DNA of 64,000 nucleotides from Tropicimonas isoalkanivorans. Lineage in GTDB: Bacteria; Pseudomonadota; Alphaproteobacteria; Rhodobacterales; Rhodobacteraceae. The translations under genes were made by a program, and so were the position numbers. Of the stretch, positions 47,972 through 56,336 are shown one piece after another. The stretch is taken from the NCBI RefSeq assembly GCF_900112335.1, contig NZ_FOLG01000001.1:558001-622000 (forward strand), given 5' to 3'. Within the stretch, counting starts at the first letter, position 1, and each line of letters starts with the position of its first letter. The notes beneath the pieces are model-generated. The model ran no database searches and was not told the origin of the DNA. It saw only the letters and a program-made list of their open reading frames with translations.

Positions 47972-48554
47972 CTTTCCACTCCGCCAGGGCGGCATTCGGC
48001 TCGGGGCTGTCGATGTCGATCACCTCGGCCGCCTCCACCTGTGCCCCAAGGGGCGCGTCGGGCCGCGCCCGCGGCAAGCCCGACCCGGCTTCCAGCGCAT
48101 TCAGGGCCGCGATGCCTTCGGTCACCTCCGCCGTCCGGGCCAGCGTCTCGGCGATGGAGCGCTGGAACTCCTGCCCCTTCGCCTGGTGGCGCGCGCCGAA
48201 GTAGAAGCCGACGATCGCCCCCAACAGCCACCACAGCGGCTCGGGCACGAGCGCGATGCCCTGCATCCGCGCCGCAAACCAGATCGGATCCACCATCGCC
48301 GCCACGAACAGCGCCAGCGTCCCCAGCGCCATGGCCGGCCGCGGTATCCGGTTCAGCCCGTCGATCACCTGATCGAACCGGGACCGCCCTGCGCCGGAGA
48401 ACTCGGCAGCATACTGCACCAGCGCCGCCTCCGCCCGCACCGCATCGCGCCCCGCGCCTGCCTCGGCGCTCTCCCGAAACATCCCGACCACATCCGTAAT
48501 CACGTTGCGATTGTTGCCCAAAAGGGCGCCCAACGTCCCCGAGATCATCCCCAT
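47955..48554 (-). CDS. Three-helix holin of the gene-transfer-agent type
   Basis: About 199 residues. After a polar N-terminal domain (GTLGALLGNNRNVITDVVGM, QVIDGLNRIPRPAMA), hydrophobic helices follow (LGTLALFVAAMVDPIWFA, PLWWLLGAIVGFYFGARHQA), then an acidic tail. FDQVIDGLNRIPRPA and GFYFGARHQ fit my memory of the GTA_holin_3TM family, whose Rhodobacter capsulatus member releases gene transfer agent particles. Starts at 48554 and 48548 are both possible; the latter forms an ATGA with the endolysin stop. A 64-codon membrane gene overlaps its end. Confidence 0.8.
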   Translation of the reverse strand: MGMISGTLGALLGNNRNVITDVVGMFRESAEAGAGRDAVRAEAALVQYAAEFSGAGRSRFDQVIDGLNRIPRPAMALGTLALFVAAMVDPIWFAARMQGIALVPEPLWWLLGAIVGFYFGARHQAKGQEFQRSIAETLARTAEVTEGIAALNALEAGSGLPRARPDAPLGAQVEAAEVIDIDSPEPNAALAEWKDAHRR

Positions 48555-49156
48555 GCCGCCACCCGTGCCCTGTGTTCCGCGTCCGATAGCCGGAACCGCG
48601 GCGAGATGAATTCCTCGGCGCGGGTGATCCACCCGCCCTTGCCGCCGTCCCGGCGCCGGGCGTATTTCCGGCTGCTGGGCCGGACGTCCGCAAGCGCGTA
48701 GTAATAGTTGCGCCGCGCGATGCCGTAGGCATCGACCAGATGATCCGGCGCGTTGCGCGCCGCGCGCGCCGCCGCGCCGATGGTCTGCGGCCCGATCACC
48801 CCGTCCACGCTCACCTGTTCTCCGAACCGCACCAACAGACGCTGGAGGAGCTTCACCGCATTGGCGCCGGCATTCACGTACATATCGAAAACAGGGGCCC
48901 GAAGCGGTTCCGGCAGATCCGAGATCCGCGGCCGATAGTAGTAGTGCTTCAGGAAGATCCGCGCGGCCCCCGCCCGGTCCAACCGTTTCAGATCGTTCAG
49001 CGTCACCGCCCCGTCGCGATCCGTGTCGATGCCCAGCCGCCGCAGCGTAGCAAGGGTGACACCGTATTTCGTCGGCCCGCCGGGATCGTCGGGGTCGTTC
49101 ACATAGCCGCCCTCGCGGGCAACGATTTCGGCAGCGATTGCCTCGATGTCTTTCAT
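48545..49156 (-). CDS. Endolysin, glycoside hydrolase family 108 with peptidoglycan-binding domain
   Basis: Predicted N-acetylmuramidase of 203 residues. The catalytic Glu15 is in the family signature EGGYVNDPDDPGGPTKYGVT (15-34). The C-terminal half is a predicted peptidoglycan-binding domain 3 (EQVSVDGVIGPQTIGAAARA, IARRNYYYALADVRP). There is no signal peptide, so export would need a holin, which is encoded directly downstream with overlap. Together they form an endolysin-holin pair with no other phage gene within reach. The start at 49156 follows from the family alignment of MKDIEAIAAEIVAREGG. Confidence 0.88.
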   Translation of the reverse strand: MKDIEAIAAEIVAREGGYVNDPDDPGGPTKYGVTLATLRRLGIDTDRDGAVTLNDLKRLDRAGAARIFLKHYYYRPRISDLPEPLRAPVFDMYVNAGANAVKLLQRLLVRFGEQVSVDGVIGPQTIGAAARAARNAPDHLVDAYGIARRNYYYALADVRPSSRKYARRRDGGKGGWITRAEEFISPRFRLSDAEHRARVAAWG

Positions 49157-49255
49157 GAAGCCTGGCCTCCGGCGCAATTGAATGCCCCCGACCCTCGGCC
49201 AAATCGTTTAAGAAAGGTGAAGCGCGCCGCGCGCAGCCGCGCCCCCGTCAACCCG

Positions 49256-49765
49256 TCAGGGGCGCGTGGGCTGCATCGGCATGTGCAGGTGGGTCAGCAC
49301 TGGGGCCCCGTCACTCGCGGGCACCACGACGAACATGGTGTCGAACACCTCCTGCCCGATCTCCGGCGCCTCCCGAACCCCCAAACCGCTCAGGATCGAC
49401 GGGATCGTTTCCGCGTGACCGACGACCAGCACCCGATCTTCCGCATAATCGAAGCCGAGCAGATCCAGCACGCCCGTCACGTCCGAAACCGCAACCTCGG
49501 TCCGCTCGACGTCCAAGGCCTGCGCCACGATATCGCCGGTCTCCCTGGTCCGCCGCGCCTCGGTGGTGATCACGGCGTCGATGCCGGCGCTCGCCAGCAT
49601 CCCGGCCCAGGCCGCCGCGCGGGCCTGTCCCGCCCCGGTCAGCCCCGGGTCCTCGCCAGTTGCCTGCTTCTCCCCATGCCGGATGAGGAACACCGCCTCC
49701 TGCGCGCCCATCGGCGGTGCGGCGAGCGTGGCGCAAAGGCCCAATGCCAGGATCCCCGTCTTCAC
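49256..49765 (-). CDS. Secreted histidine phosphatase family protein
   Basis: Phosphoglycerate-mutase-like fold of 169 residues with a signal peptide (GILALGLCATLAAPPMGA). The phospho-accepting His is in VFLIRHGEKQAT, the Arg in TTEARRTRETGD, and the second His in LVVGHAETIPSIL. Substrate unknown; a periplasmic phosphatase role is likely. It starts at a GTG at 49765 and lies 43 bases after ccmE on the same strand. Confidence 0.88.
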   Translation of the reverse strand: MKTGILALGLCATLAAPPMGAQEAVFLIRHGEKQATGEDPGLTGAGQARAAAWAGMLASAGIDAVITTEARRTRETGDIVAQALDVERTEVAVSDVTGVLDLLGFDYAEDRVLVVGHAETIPSILSGLGVREAPEIGQEVFDTMFVVVPASDGAPVLTHLHMPMQPTRP

Positions 49766-49808
49766 CGCGCCTCCTCCCCTCGGCTGTCGCCAGCCGCACC
49801 CCGCCGGG

Positions 49809-50270
49809 TCAGGACCCGGGCTCGTTCGGGTCCTTGTAGACGCCCTGATCCTTCAGCGCGTCCACCACTTCCTTGGGCATGTAGCTCTCGTCGTGCCGGG
49901 CCAGGATCTCCTTGGCGACGAACACACCGTCCACCAGTTGCCCGGTGCCGATCATCCCCTGCCCCTCACCGAACAGGTCCGGCAGCACGCCCGTGTAGGA
50001 GACCGGCACCGACGCGCCACCGTCCGTCACGCTGAAGGTGATGGTCTCGCCCTGCCCGCGCACGAGGCTGCCTTCCTCCACCAGCCCGCCGATGCGGAAC
50101 GTCTCGCGCGCCGCCGGCGGCTCCGCCACCACGTCGGACGGAGGCCGGAAATAGTTGATCCCGTCGCGCATCGCGTACCCGATCAGCGCGGTACTGCCCG
50201 CAAGCGCGACGAACGCCACCACGATCACCTGGATCCGCCGCTTCTTCTTCAGACCCTTCATTCCCGCCAT
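49809..50270 (-). CDS. ccmE: Cytochrome c maturation haem chaperone CcmE
   Basis: Holds haem covalently and hands it to CcmF. The 153 residues start with a basic segment (MAGMKGLKKKRRIQ) and one membrane helix (VIVVAFVALAGSTALIGYAM), then an OB fold (FRIGGLVEEGSL, VSYTGVLPDLFGEGQGMIGTG). Haem-binding His126 and Tyr130 are in LARHDESYMPKE. GAGGGA precedes the ATG at 50270; an ATG at 50261 is also possible. It follows argC after 31 bases. Confidence 0.95.
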   Translation of the reverse strand: MAGMKGLKKKRRIQVIVVAFVALAGSTALIGYAMRDGINYFRPPSDVVAEPPAARETFRIGGLVEEGSLVRGQGETITFSVTDGGASVPVSYTGVLPDLFGEGQGMIGTGQLVDGVFVAKEILARHDESYMPKEVVDALKDQGVYKDPNEPGS

Positions 50271-50301
50271 CGTATCCCTCCCTCGCGGTCGGCCCCGCCG
50301 C

Positions 50302-51330
50302 TTATGGATAAACCGGGGCGAGCATCAGCCCCTCCGTCTCCGGCAGCCCCAGCATCAGGTTGGCGTTCTGAACCGCCTGCCCCGACGAGCCCTTGCACAG
50401 ATTGTCGAGCACCGCATAAACGGTCGCCCGGCCGGACCCGCGCTCCTTGACCACCCCAATATGCACGAAATTCGTCGCCCGCACATGCTTTGCCGCAGGC
50501 ACCTCACCCATCGGCAGAACCACGATGAAGGGCTCTTCGGCATAGGCCGCGGCCAGCGCCGCATGCACCGCCTCCGCATCGCCCTTCACGTAACTCGCCG
50601 CGAGGATGCCGCGATTGGCCGGAACCAGCGTCGGCGTGAACTGAACCTCCACGCGGCGTCCGGCCGCCTTGGAGAACTCCTGATCGAACTCGCCCAGATG
50701 CCGGTGCTTGCCGCCGACGCTGTAGGGGTGCCAGTTCTCCGACAGCTCGGCGTGCAGAAGGTTCTCCTTCGGCGACCGCCCCGCCCCGCTTACGCCCACC
50801 TTCATGTCGATGATGATGTCGTCGAGGTCGATCACCCCGCCCTTCATCAGCGGCAGCAGCGAGAACAAGCCCGTCGCCGCGTTGCACCCCGTCCCGGCCA
50901 CCAGCCGCGCCCCCGCAATCTCGTCGCGGTAGAACTCGGTCAGGCCATAGACGGCCTCCTTCTGCAACTCCGGCGCGGAGTGCGGCTTGCCGTACCATTT
51001 CTCGTAATCCGACAGGTCGCGCAGGCGGAAATCGGCGGACAGGTCCACCACCTTCACCCCCTCGGGCAGCTCCGCGATCACCGCCTGGCTCGTCGCATGA
51101 GGAAGCGCGCAGAAACACAGGTCGATGCCGGAGAAATCCAGCTCCTCGATCCGCACCAACGGCGGCAGATCCATGTGCCGCAGGTGCGGGTACACCTCCG
51201 CCATCGCCATCCCCGCCTTTCTGTCGGCCGACAGGGCGCCCACCTCCAGCCCGGGATGGGTGGCGATCAGTCGGACGAGTTCGGCGCCGGTATAGCCGGA
51301 AGCCCCCAGAATGGCGACGGAATGGGTCAT
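50302..51330 (-). CDS. argC: N-acetyl-gamma-glutamyl-phosphate reductase
   Basis: Third step of arginine synthesis, NADPH-dependent. The 342 residues have the Rossmann start [19 protein letters not shown], catalytic Cys149 in [18 protein letters not shown], and [17 protein letters not shown] with the active-site His. It heads the argC-ccmE pair, an association I recall from other Rhodobacterales. Confidence 0.96.
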   Translation of the reverse strand: MTHSVAILGASGYTGAELVRLIATHPGLEVGALSADRKAGMAMAEVYPHLRHMDLPPLVRIEELDFSGIDLCFCALPHATSQAVIAELPEGVKVVDLSADFRLRDLSDYEKWYGKPHSAPELQKEAVYGLTEFYRDEIAGARLVAGTGCNAATGLFSLLPLMKGGVIDLDDIIIDMKVGVSGAGRSPKENLLHAELSENWHPYSVGGKHRHLGEFDQEFSKAAGRRVEVQFTPTLVPANRGILAASYVKGDAEAVHAALAAAYAEEPFIVVLPMGEVPAAKHVRATNFVHIGVVKERGSGRATVYAVLDNLCKGSSGQAVQNANLMLGLPETEGLMLAPVYP

Positions 51331-51383
51331 GTCGAGCCCTTCATATTACGAAAACGATATATGTGAAAGATCGGCCGCCGGCC

Positions 51384-52196
51384 TCACGCGGCGACGAAGT
51401 CGATCTTTCTTCGCAGGAACTGCGTGGCGCGGTTCGACACCTTGCGCGGGTCGCCCGTCGTCAGGAACATCGCGTCGGTGCCCGGCCCCGCCATCTTGGG
51501 GTGACGCCCCAGATAGTCGGCAAGGCTTTCCGCCACCAGGTTCGCTTGCGAGTACACCTCGACCTGCGGTCCCAGCGCGTCGCGGAACACGTCTTCCATC
51601 AACGGATAGTGGGTGCAGCCCAGCACCGCCGCTTCCGGATGCGGCATCTTGCGCTTCAGGGCATCCACGTGGCTGCGCACCAGCGCCTCCGCAAGGATCA
51701 TGTCCCCCTCCTCGATCGCGTCCACCACGCCACCGCAGGCCTGCGCCTCCACGTCCACGCCGATGGCGCGGAAGGCCAGTTCGCGCTGGAATGCGCGGCT
51801 GGAGACGGTGGCCGGGGTGGCGAACAGCGCCACATGCTTGACCGCGACTTCCCGGGGCGGAGAATTGTCGCCCCACTGCCGCTCTGTCAGCGCCTCGATC
51901 AGCGGCACAAAAACGCCCAGCACCCGCTTGTCGGACGGCACCCAGCGTTCCTGCATCCGGCGCAGCGCCGCTGCGGAGGCGGTATTGCAGGCCAGCACGA
52001 CCAGATCGCAGCCCTCCTTCCACATCCGTTCCACGCCGGCCGTGGTCAGCTCGTAAACGTCGTCCGCATCGCGCACGCCATAAGGTGTATGCGCATTGTC
52101 GCCATAGTAGACGAACGGCACATCCGGCAGGCGTTTGCTCACCGCGTCAAGCACGGTCAGCCCGCCCAGCCCACTGTCGAAAATTCCAACTGCCAT
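51384..52196 (-). CDS. murI: Glutamate racemase
   Basis: Makes D-glutamate for peptidoglycan. The 270 residues have [16 protein letters not shown] at the start, the first catalytic Cys70 in [14 protein letters not shown], and the second Cys in [15 protein letters not shown]. Its ATG overlaps the stop of the acyltransferase gene (TGATG), so the two are coupled. Confidence 0.96.
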   Translation of the reverse strand: MAVGIFDSGLGGLTVLDAVSKRLPDVPFVYYGDNAHTPYGVRDADDVYELTTAGVERMWKEGCDLVVLACNTASAAALRRMQERWVPSDKRVLGVFVPLIEALTERQWGDNSPPREVAVKHVALFATPATVSSRAFQRELAFRAIGVDVEAQACGGVVDAIEEGDMILAEALVRSHVDALKRKMPHPEAAVLGCTHYPLMEDVFRDALGPQVEVYSQANLVAESLADYLGRHPKMAGPGTDAMFLTTGDPRKVSNRATQFLRRKIDFVAA

Positions 52197-53101
52197 CAGT
52201 AGATCCGTGGCCTCCTCTCGCCCTTGTCGTCCCGGTGACGATCCTCGAACTCGAATCCGTACGCGAGCGACTTCAGCGGCTTTGGCGAAAGGGCATAGGT
52301 CCGGGCGCGCAGAAAGTCCATCATCGCTTTTGCATCGTTGGCCTGCGCGTCCAGTTCCTCGCGCGGGATCGGCTTGCCGATCACCACCCGCACCGGCTCG
52401 TCGATCCGCTGGCGGAACTCGTTGATCAGCAGCGCCATCCGCAGCGTGGAATGCAGGTGGCTCGCGAACTGGAACAGCCGGCTGTTATGCCCCACGAAGT
52501 AGATCGGCACCACCGCCGCCTGCGACTTGGAGATCATGCGCGCCGTGAACACCCGCCAGCCCGGGTCCATCGGCCGCGTGAACGGGCGCGCCGAGGTCGA
52601 GACGGTGCCGCCCGGAAACACGCCGATCGCCCCGCCACCGGACAGATACGCCAACGCCGTCTTCCGGGTCTCCAGATTCTCGCGCATCGCCTCCTTCGTC
52701 TCGTCGAAGGAGATCGGCAGGATCACCTTTTCCAGGTCCTCTGCCTTGCGGAACACGCTGTTGGCGAGAATGCGAAAATCGCCCCGCACGATGGACAGGA
52801 TATGCCCCATCATCAGCCCGTCGAGGATGCCGTACGGATGGTTGGCAATGCAGATCAGCGGCCCTTCGGCCGGAATGTTGTCGAGGCTGCCCCCCACCAC
52901 GTCGAGGCTCAGCCCGTACCGGGCGACCATCACACCCCAGAAGTCCTTGCCCTGGGCCACCTCGGTCTCGTACCCCGCCGCACGGCGCATGAGCGAAATC
53001 CGCCCCGTGGCGTTCTCCAGCACCCGCACGAGGGCCCGACCGCCCCGCGAACGAACACTCGTCGCATAGCTGATGTCGCGCGCGATATGGCGGTCTGCCA
53101 T
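52196..53101 (-). CDS. PlsC-type lysophospholipid acyltransferase
   Basis: Acyl-CoA or acyl-ACP-dependent acyltransferase of 301 residues. The catalytic motif is NHPYGILD (His88, Asp94), and the glycerophosphate-type block is [11 protein letters not shown] near 165. The rest ([38 protein letters not shown]) fits the lysophospholipid/ornithine-lipid acyltransferase group; the exact acceptor cannot be told. It starts 14 bases from a perfect 16-bp palindrome and is coupled to murI. Confidence 0.87.
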   Translation of the reverse strand: MADRHIARDISYATSVRSRGGRALVRVLENATGRISLMRRAAGYETEVAQGKDFWGVMVARYGLSLDVVGGSLDNIPAEGPLICIANHPYGILDGLMMGHILSIVRGDFRILANSVFRKAEDLEKVILPISFDETKEAMRENLETRKTALAYLSGGGAIGVFPGGTVSTSARPFTRPMDPGWRVFTARMISKSQAAVVPIYFVGHNSRLFQFASHLHSTLRMALLINEFRQRIDEPVRVVIGKPIPREELDAQANDAKAMMDFLRARTYALSPKPLKSLAYGFEFEDRHRDDKGERRPRIY

Positions 53102-53114
53102 AGCGTCTCTCTCC

Positions 53115-53130
53115 GTTTCCCGCGGGAAAC
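53115..53130. promoter_or_regulatory. Perfect 16-bp palindrome, parS-like or operator
   Basis: GTTTCCCGCGGGAAAC is a perfect inverted repeat. It fits the RepABC parS pattern GTTNNCNGCNGNNAAC at every fixed position and also has the size of a repressor operator. A second, broken inverted repeat (TCCCGC...GCGGGA) follows at 53133-53152. On the minus strand a TATATAG element (53155-53161) lies just upstream, so the site is probably within the acyltransferase leader. Confidence 0.55.
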
Positions 53131-53152
53131 TGTCCCGCCCCTGCCTGCGGGA

Positions 53153-53552
53153 AAACTATATACGCGGCGTTGCGGAAATGTGCAGGGGGAGTGGCGGGTA
53201 TCCCCTGTCCCTGCGTCACTTTTCACCATGCTGCGGCGAAGCGTCCTGCGGTGGACGAAACAGCGCACCCCGGCGGGGATTTCCCGCGCTCGCGCTCTCT
53301 CGCCATGCGTGCACAGGGGGTCCGTTGCGAGGCCAGCGCACCCGTTTTCGACCAATCTTTCTTGCTTCGCGCCCGAGTCTTGCTCAACCGGCCCGTTACC
53401 GCCGGATCTCGTTGCCGGCCTGCGGCGCTTTGTGGATTTTTCTTGCAAGGGGGATATGATCCATCTGCAAGCCATGCCAAGAGGCGGTGCGACCGCCGTC
53501 GGCGCGGACGCGCCCGACACTGGAAACGAGCGAGCAGGACGGACGAACCGAG
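53153..53552. other. Gene-less stretch between acyltransferase and LysR genes
   Basis: About 400 bases with no credible protein gene; the open frames differ between strands and share no motif. It should hold divergent promoters. On the plus strand TATGAT at 53455-53460, about 93 bases before the LysR start, is a possible -10. Confidence 0.4.
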
Positions 53553-54464
53553 ATGGACTGGGACAAGCTGCGAATTTTTCATGCTGTGGCCTCGGCCGGC
53601 AGCCTGACCCACGCCGGAGATTCCCTGCACCTCAGCCAGTCGGCGGTGTCGCGCCAGATTCGCGCGCTCGAGGAGAGTCTGAACACCACCCTCTTCCACC
53701 GCCATGCCCGCGGCCTGATCCTGACCGAGCAGGGCGAGCTGCTGTTCGAAGCCACCCGCTCCATGAGCAAACGGCTCGAGGCCGCCTCCGCCCGCATCCG
53801 CGACAGCGAGGAGGAGGTCTTCGGCGAACTGCGCGTGACCACCGCCCACGGCTTCGGCTCTCTCTGGCTCGCGCCGCGGCTGGCCAAGCTCTACTCGAAA
53901 TACCCCGACCTCAACATCGACCTGATGCTGGAGGAGCGCGTGCTCGACCTGCCGATGCGCGAGGCCGACGTCGCCATCCGCATGAAAGAGCCCTCCCAGG
54001 CCGACCTCATCCGCAAGCGCCTGATGACCGTGCGCATGCGCCTCTACGCCTCGCACCAGTACCTCGAACAGTTCGGCACGCCGCACTCTCCCGACGACAT
54101 GCGCGAGCACCGGCTGATCTGCCAGGGCACGTCCTCCACCCAGGTCTCCGCCGGCGCCTCGATGGTGCAGTGGCTGCTCGGGCACGACATCACCTCGCGG
54201 CTGAACGTGAACAACTACTTCGGCGTCCTGCAGTGCGTGAAGAATCACCTCGGCGTCGGCGTGCTACCGGACTATATCGTCGCCTCCGAGCCCGATCTGG
54301 TGCGCGTGCTGCCGGACGTGGAAAGCGCGGAGGTTCCGGTCTTCCTCGCCTATCCGGAGGAGCTCCGGCAGTCCAAACGGATCGCCGCCTTCCGCGACTT
54401 CGTTGTCGAGGAGATTCAGGAACATCGCCGGAATCTCGAGGCCCAGACCTCCCCCGACGACTGA
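53553..54464 (+). CDS. LysR family transcriptional regulator
   Basis: 303 residues. The N-terminal winged helix is MDWDKLRIFHAVASAGSLTH ... LSQSAVSRQIRALEESLNTT, followed by a periplasmic-binding-like effector domain (ELRVTTAHGFGSLWLAPRLA). The effector is unknown. I recall a very similar regulator upstream of trxB in Rhodobacterales, but no trxB is here; a murein hydrolase gene follows instead after 307 bases. The frame is open from 53487; the ATG at 53553 gives the standard start. Confidence 0.9.
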   Translation: MDWDKLRIFHAVASAGSLTHAGDSLHLSQSAVSRQIRALEESLNTTLFHRHARGLILTEQGELLFEATRSMSKRLEAASARIRDSEEEVFGELRVTTAHGFGSLWLAPRLAKLYSKYPDLNIDLMLEERVLDLPMREADVAIRMKEPSQADLIRKRLMTVRMRLYASHQYLEQFGTPHSPDDMREHRLICQGTSSTQVSAGASMVQWLLGHDITSRLNVNNYFGVLQCVKNHLGVGVLPDYIVASEPDLVRVLPDVESAEVPVFLAYPEELRQSKRIAAFRDFVVEEIQEHRRNLEAQTSPDD

Positions 54465-54570
54465 CCCCCAGCCTCCCCTTTCGTTGCACCTGCACAACAC
54501 GCATGGCGGCCATTTGCGGAGCGGGGCAGATTAATCTTGAACCACGCCGTTCAGTTTCCTAATTCTGACC

Positions 54571-54648
54571 CTATCGACGGACGCTTTGGCGTTCGTCTTT
54601 ACCTCCCTGTTGGACTTGGGCCGAGACTTGTTCTCGGCCATTTTTTTT
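54571..54648 (+). ncRNA. Candidate small RNA with Rho-independent terminator
   Basis: Between the LysR and mltB genes lie two hairpins: GACGGACGC-TTTG-GCGTTCGTC (54576-54597) and GGCCGAGA-CTTGT-TCTCGGCC (54619-54639) followed by ATTTTTTTT, a textbook terminator. A single-stranded TTTACCTCCCTG sits between them and carries the CCUCC anti-Shine-Dalgarno type motif. A TTGAAC (54537) and TAATTC (54560) pair at 17 bases could be the promoter. It may instead be a double terminator for the LysR gene. No family match is claimed. Confidence 0.45.
54619..54648 (+). terminator. Rho-independent terminator before mltB
   Basis: GGCCGAGA-CTTGT-TCTCGGCC, an 8-bp perfect stem, is followed by A and eight T. 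It ends either the candidate small RNA or read-through from the LysR gene. Confidence 0.88.
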
Positions 54649-54771
54649 GGCCCAACGCCAAACACCTCCGAGCAGCGACGCGGCGATCGCCGCCGCCCGA
54701 AGCAACGTCGGGGTTGGAGCCGCCGAACGCCATGCTATAGGCTGGGACGAAGTCAACGGAGGAACTGCCCG

Positions 54772-55572
54772 ATGTCATTTCGACTTGCCGCTCTCGCATT
54801 CGCCGCGGCATTCTCGCTTGCCGCCCCCGCCCTCGCGGCCAGTTGCGGCAATTCCGCGTCCGGCTTCGCGGCATGGAAACAGCAGTTCGCCCAAGAAGCG
54901 GCGCAGGCCGGCGTCGGCCAGCGCGGGCTCTCGGCCCTCGCCAATACCCAGTACGCCCAAGCCACCATCGCCGCCGACCGTGGCCAGAAAAGCTTCAAGC
55001 TCAGCTACGACCAGTTCTGCCAGAAGCGCGGCTGCGACGTGATCGTTTCGCAGGGACGCAAGCGCAAGGCGCAGAACCCGGCCTTCTACCAGTCCCTCGA
55101 GAGCCGCTACGGCGTGCCCGCTGGCCTCATCATCGCCATCCACGGCATGGAAACCGGCTTCGGCAACTTCATGGGCAACTCCAACGTGCTCAACGCCACC
55201 GCCACCCTGGCCTATGACTGCCGCCGGCCGCAGTTCTTCCAACCCCACCTAGTGAGCGCGCTGGTGATGATCGACCGGGGCATGATCTCTCCCGGTGCCG
55301 TCGGCGCAAAACACGGCGAACTCGGCCACACCCAGTTCCTTCCAGGCAACGCCCTGCGCTTCGGGCAGGACGGCAACGGCGATGGCCGGATCGACTTCAA
55401 CAACATGTCCGATGCCCTTGCATCTACGGCGAATTATCTTCGCATGAAGGGCTGGGCACCGGGTCAGCCCTACCAGCCGGGCACCCGCAACTACAACGTT
55501 CTGAAGGAATGGAATGCGGCCTCCGTCTACCAGCAGGCCCTCGCGTCCATGGGCGCCCGCATCGACGGCTGA
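54772..55572 (+). CDS. mltB: Membrane-bound-type lytic murein transglycosylase B
   Basis: Murein-cleaving enzyme of 266 residues with a Sec signal (FRLAALAFAAAFSLAAPALA) and an SLT_2 domain. The catalytic Glu127 is in IIAIHGMETGFGNFMG, and YLRMKGWAPGQPY is a typical late block. It has no lipobox, so it is the soluble form, and it is shorter than E. coli MltB. GGAGGAA lies before the ATG. A convergent hairpin follows. Confidence 0.9.
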   Translation: MSFRLAALAFAAAFSLAAPALAASCGNSASGFAAWKQQFAQEAAQAGVGQRGLSALANTQYAQATIAADRGQKSFKLSYDQFCQKRGCDVIVSQGRKRKAQNPAFYQSLESRYGVPAGLIIAIHGMETGFGNFMGNSNVLNATATLAYDCRRPQFFQPHLVSALVMIDRGMISPGAVGAKHGELGHTQFLPGNALRFGQDGNGDGRIDFNNMSDALASTANYLRMKGWAPGQPYQPGTRNYNVLKEWNAASVYQQALASMGARIDG

Positions 55573-55583
55573 CCGCTTCGCCC

Positions 55584-55620
55584 GGCGTCCGGGGCACCGC
55601 TATTACCCCCCCCGGACGCC
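55584..55620. terminator. Bidirectional hairpin between convergent genes
   Basis: GGCGTCCGGGG and CCCCGGACGCC pair over 11 bases with a 15-base loop. It lies between the mltB stop and the convergent DJ-1/PfpI gene. No T run follows, so efficiency is uncertain. Confidence 0.5.
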
Positions 55621-55635
55621 GCGCCTTGACCCACC

Positions 55636-56310
55636 TCAGAGCAGGGACAGCACCTTGCGGGCGGCCTCTTCGGAAGACGCCGGGTTCTGGCCGGTCACAA
55701 GCTTGCCGTCCGTCACCACAAACTCAGACCAGTCGTCGCCCTTCTTGTAGTTCCCGCCGTTGGCGATCAGCATCTCTTCTACCAGGAACGGCACCACATC
55801 CGTCAGGCCGACACCCTCTTCCTCGGAATTGGTGAAGCCGGTCACCGTCTTGCCCGAGACCAGCGGATTTCCGTCCGCGTCGCGGGTATGCCGGAACACT
55901 GCCGGGGCATGGCAGACGGCGCCGATCGGCCGGCCGCTGGCGTCAAACGCCTCGATCAACGCCCGGCTATCGGAATCCTCTGCCAGATCCCACAGCGGCC
56001 CGTGACCACCGGGGTAAAAGATCGCGTCGAACCCCTCGGCGGAGACATCGGCGAGAACCGCGGTATTGGCGAGCTGCGTCTGCGCTGCCTCATCGCTTTT
56101 GAACCGCTTCGTCGCTTCGGTCTGCGCATCCTCGGAATCGCTCATCGGGTCCAGCGGCGGCTGGCCGCCCTTGGGAGACGCCAGCGTGACCTCCGCGCCT
56201 GCGTCCTTGAACACGTAATAGGGTGCCGCGAACTCCTCCAGCCAGAAGCCCGTCTTCTTGCCCGTGTCTCCCAGTTCGTCGTGGGAGGTCAGTACCATCA
56301 GGATCTTCAT
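55636..56310 (-). CDS. DJ-1/PfpI family type 1 glutamine-amidotransferase-like protein
   Basis: 224 residues of the Hsp31-like branch. The nucleophile Cys is in [11 protein letters not shown] near 139, and [19 protein letters not shown] precedes it. The start [21 protein letters not shown] is usual for chaperone/glyoxalase III-type members. Its role may be protection from methylglyoxal; this is by family. It follows the MDR oxidoreductase by 26 bases on the same strand, and both are plausible carbonyl-stress genes. Confidence 0.88.
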   Translation of the reverse strand: MKILMVLTSHDELGDTGKKTGFWLEEFAAPYYVFKDAGAEVTLASPKGGQPPLDPMSDSEDAQTEATKRFKSDEAAQTQLANTAVLADVSAEGFDAIFYPGGHGPLWDLAEDSDSRALIEAFDASGRPIGAVCHAPAVFRHTRDADGNPLVSGKTVTGFTNSEEEGVGLTDVVPFLVEEMLIANGGNYKKGDDWSEFVVTDGKLVTGQNPASSEEAARKVLSLL

Positions 56311-56336
56311 CGAAATTTCCTTTCGTTCTTGTCGTT

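Noticed and set aside
47175-49156. Remnant prophage
   Set aside because: Endolysin and holin are present, but no integrase, att repeat, packaging or capsid gene is near, and core genes flank both sides directly. A GTA-type lysis cassette explains it better.
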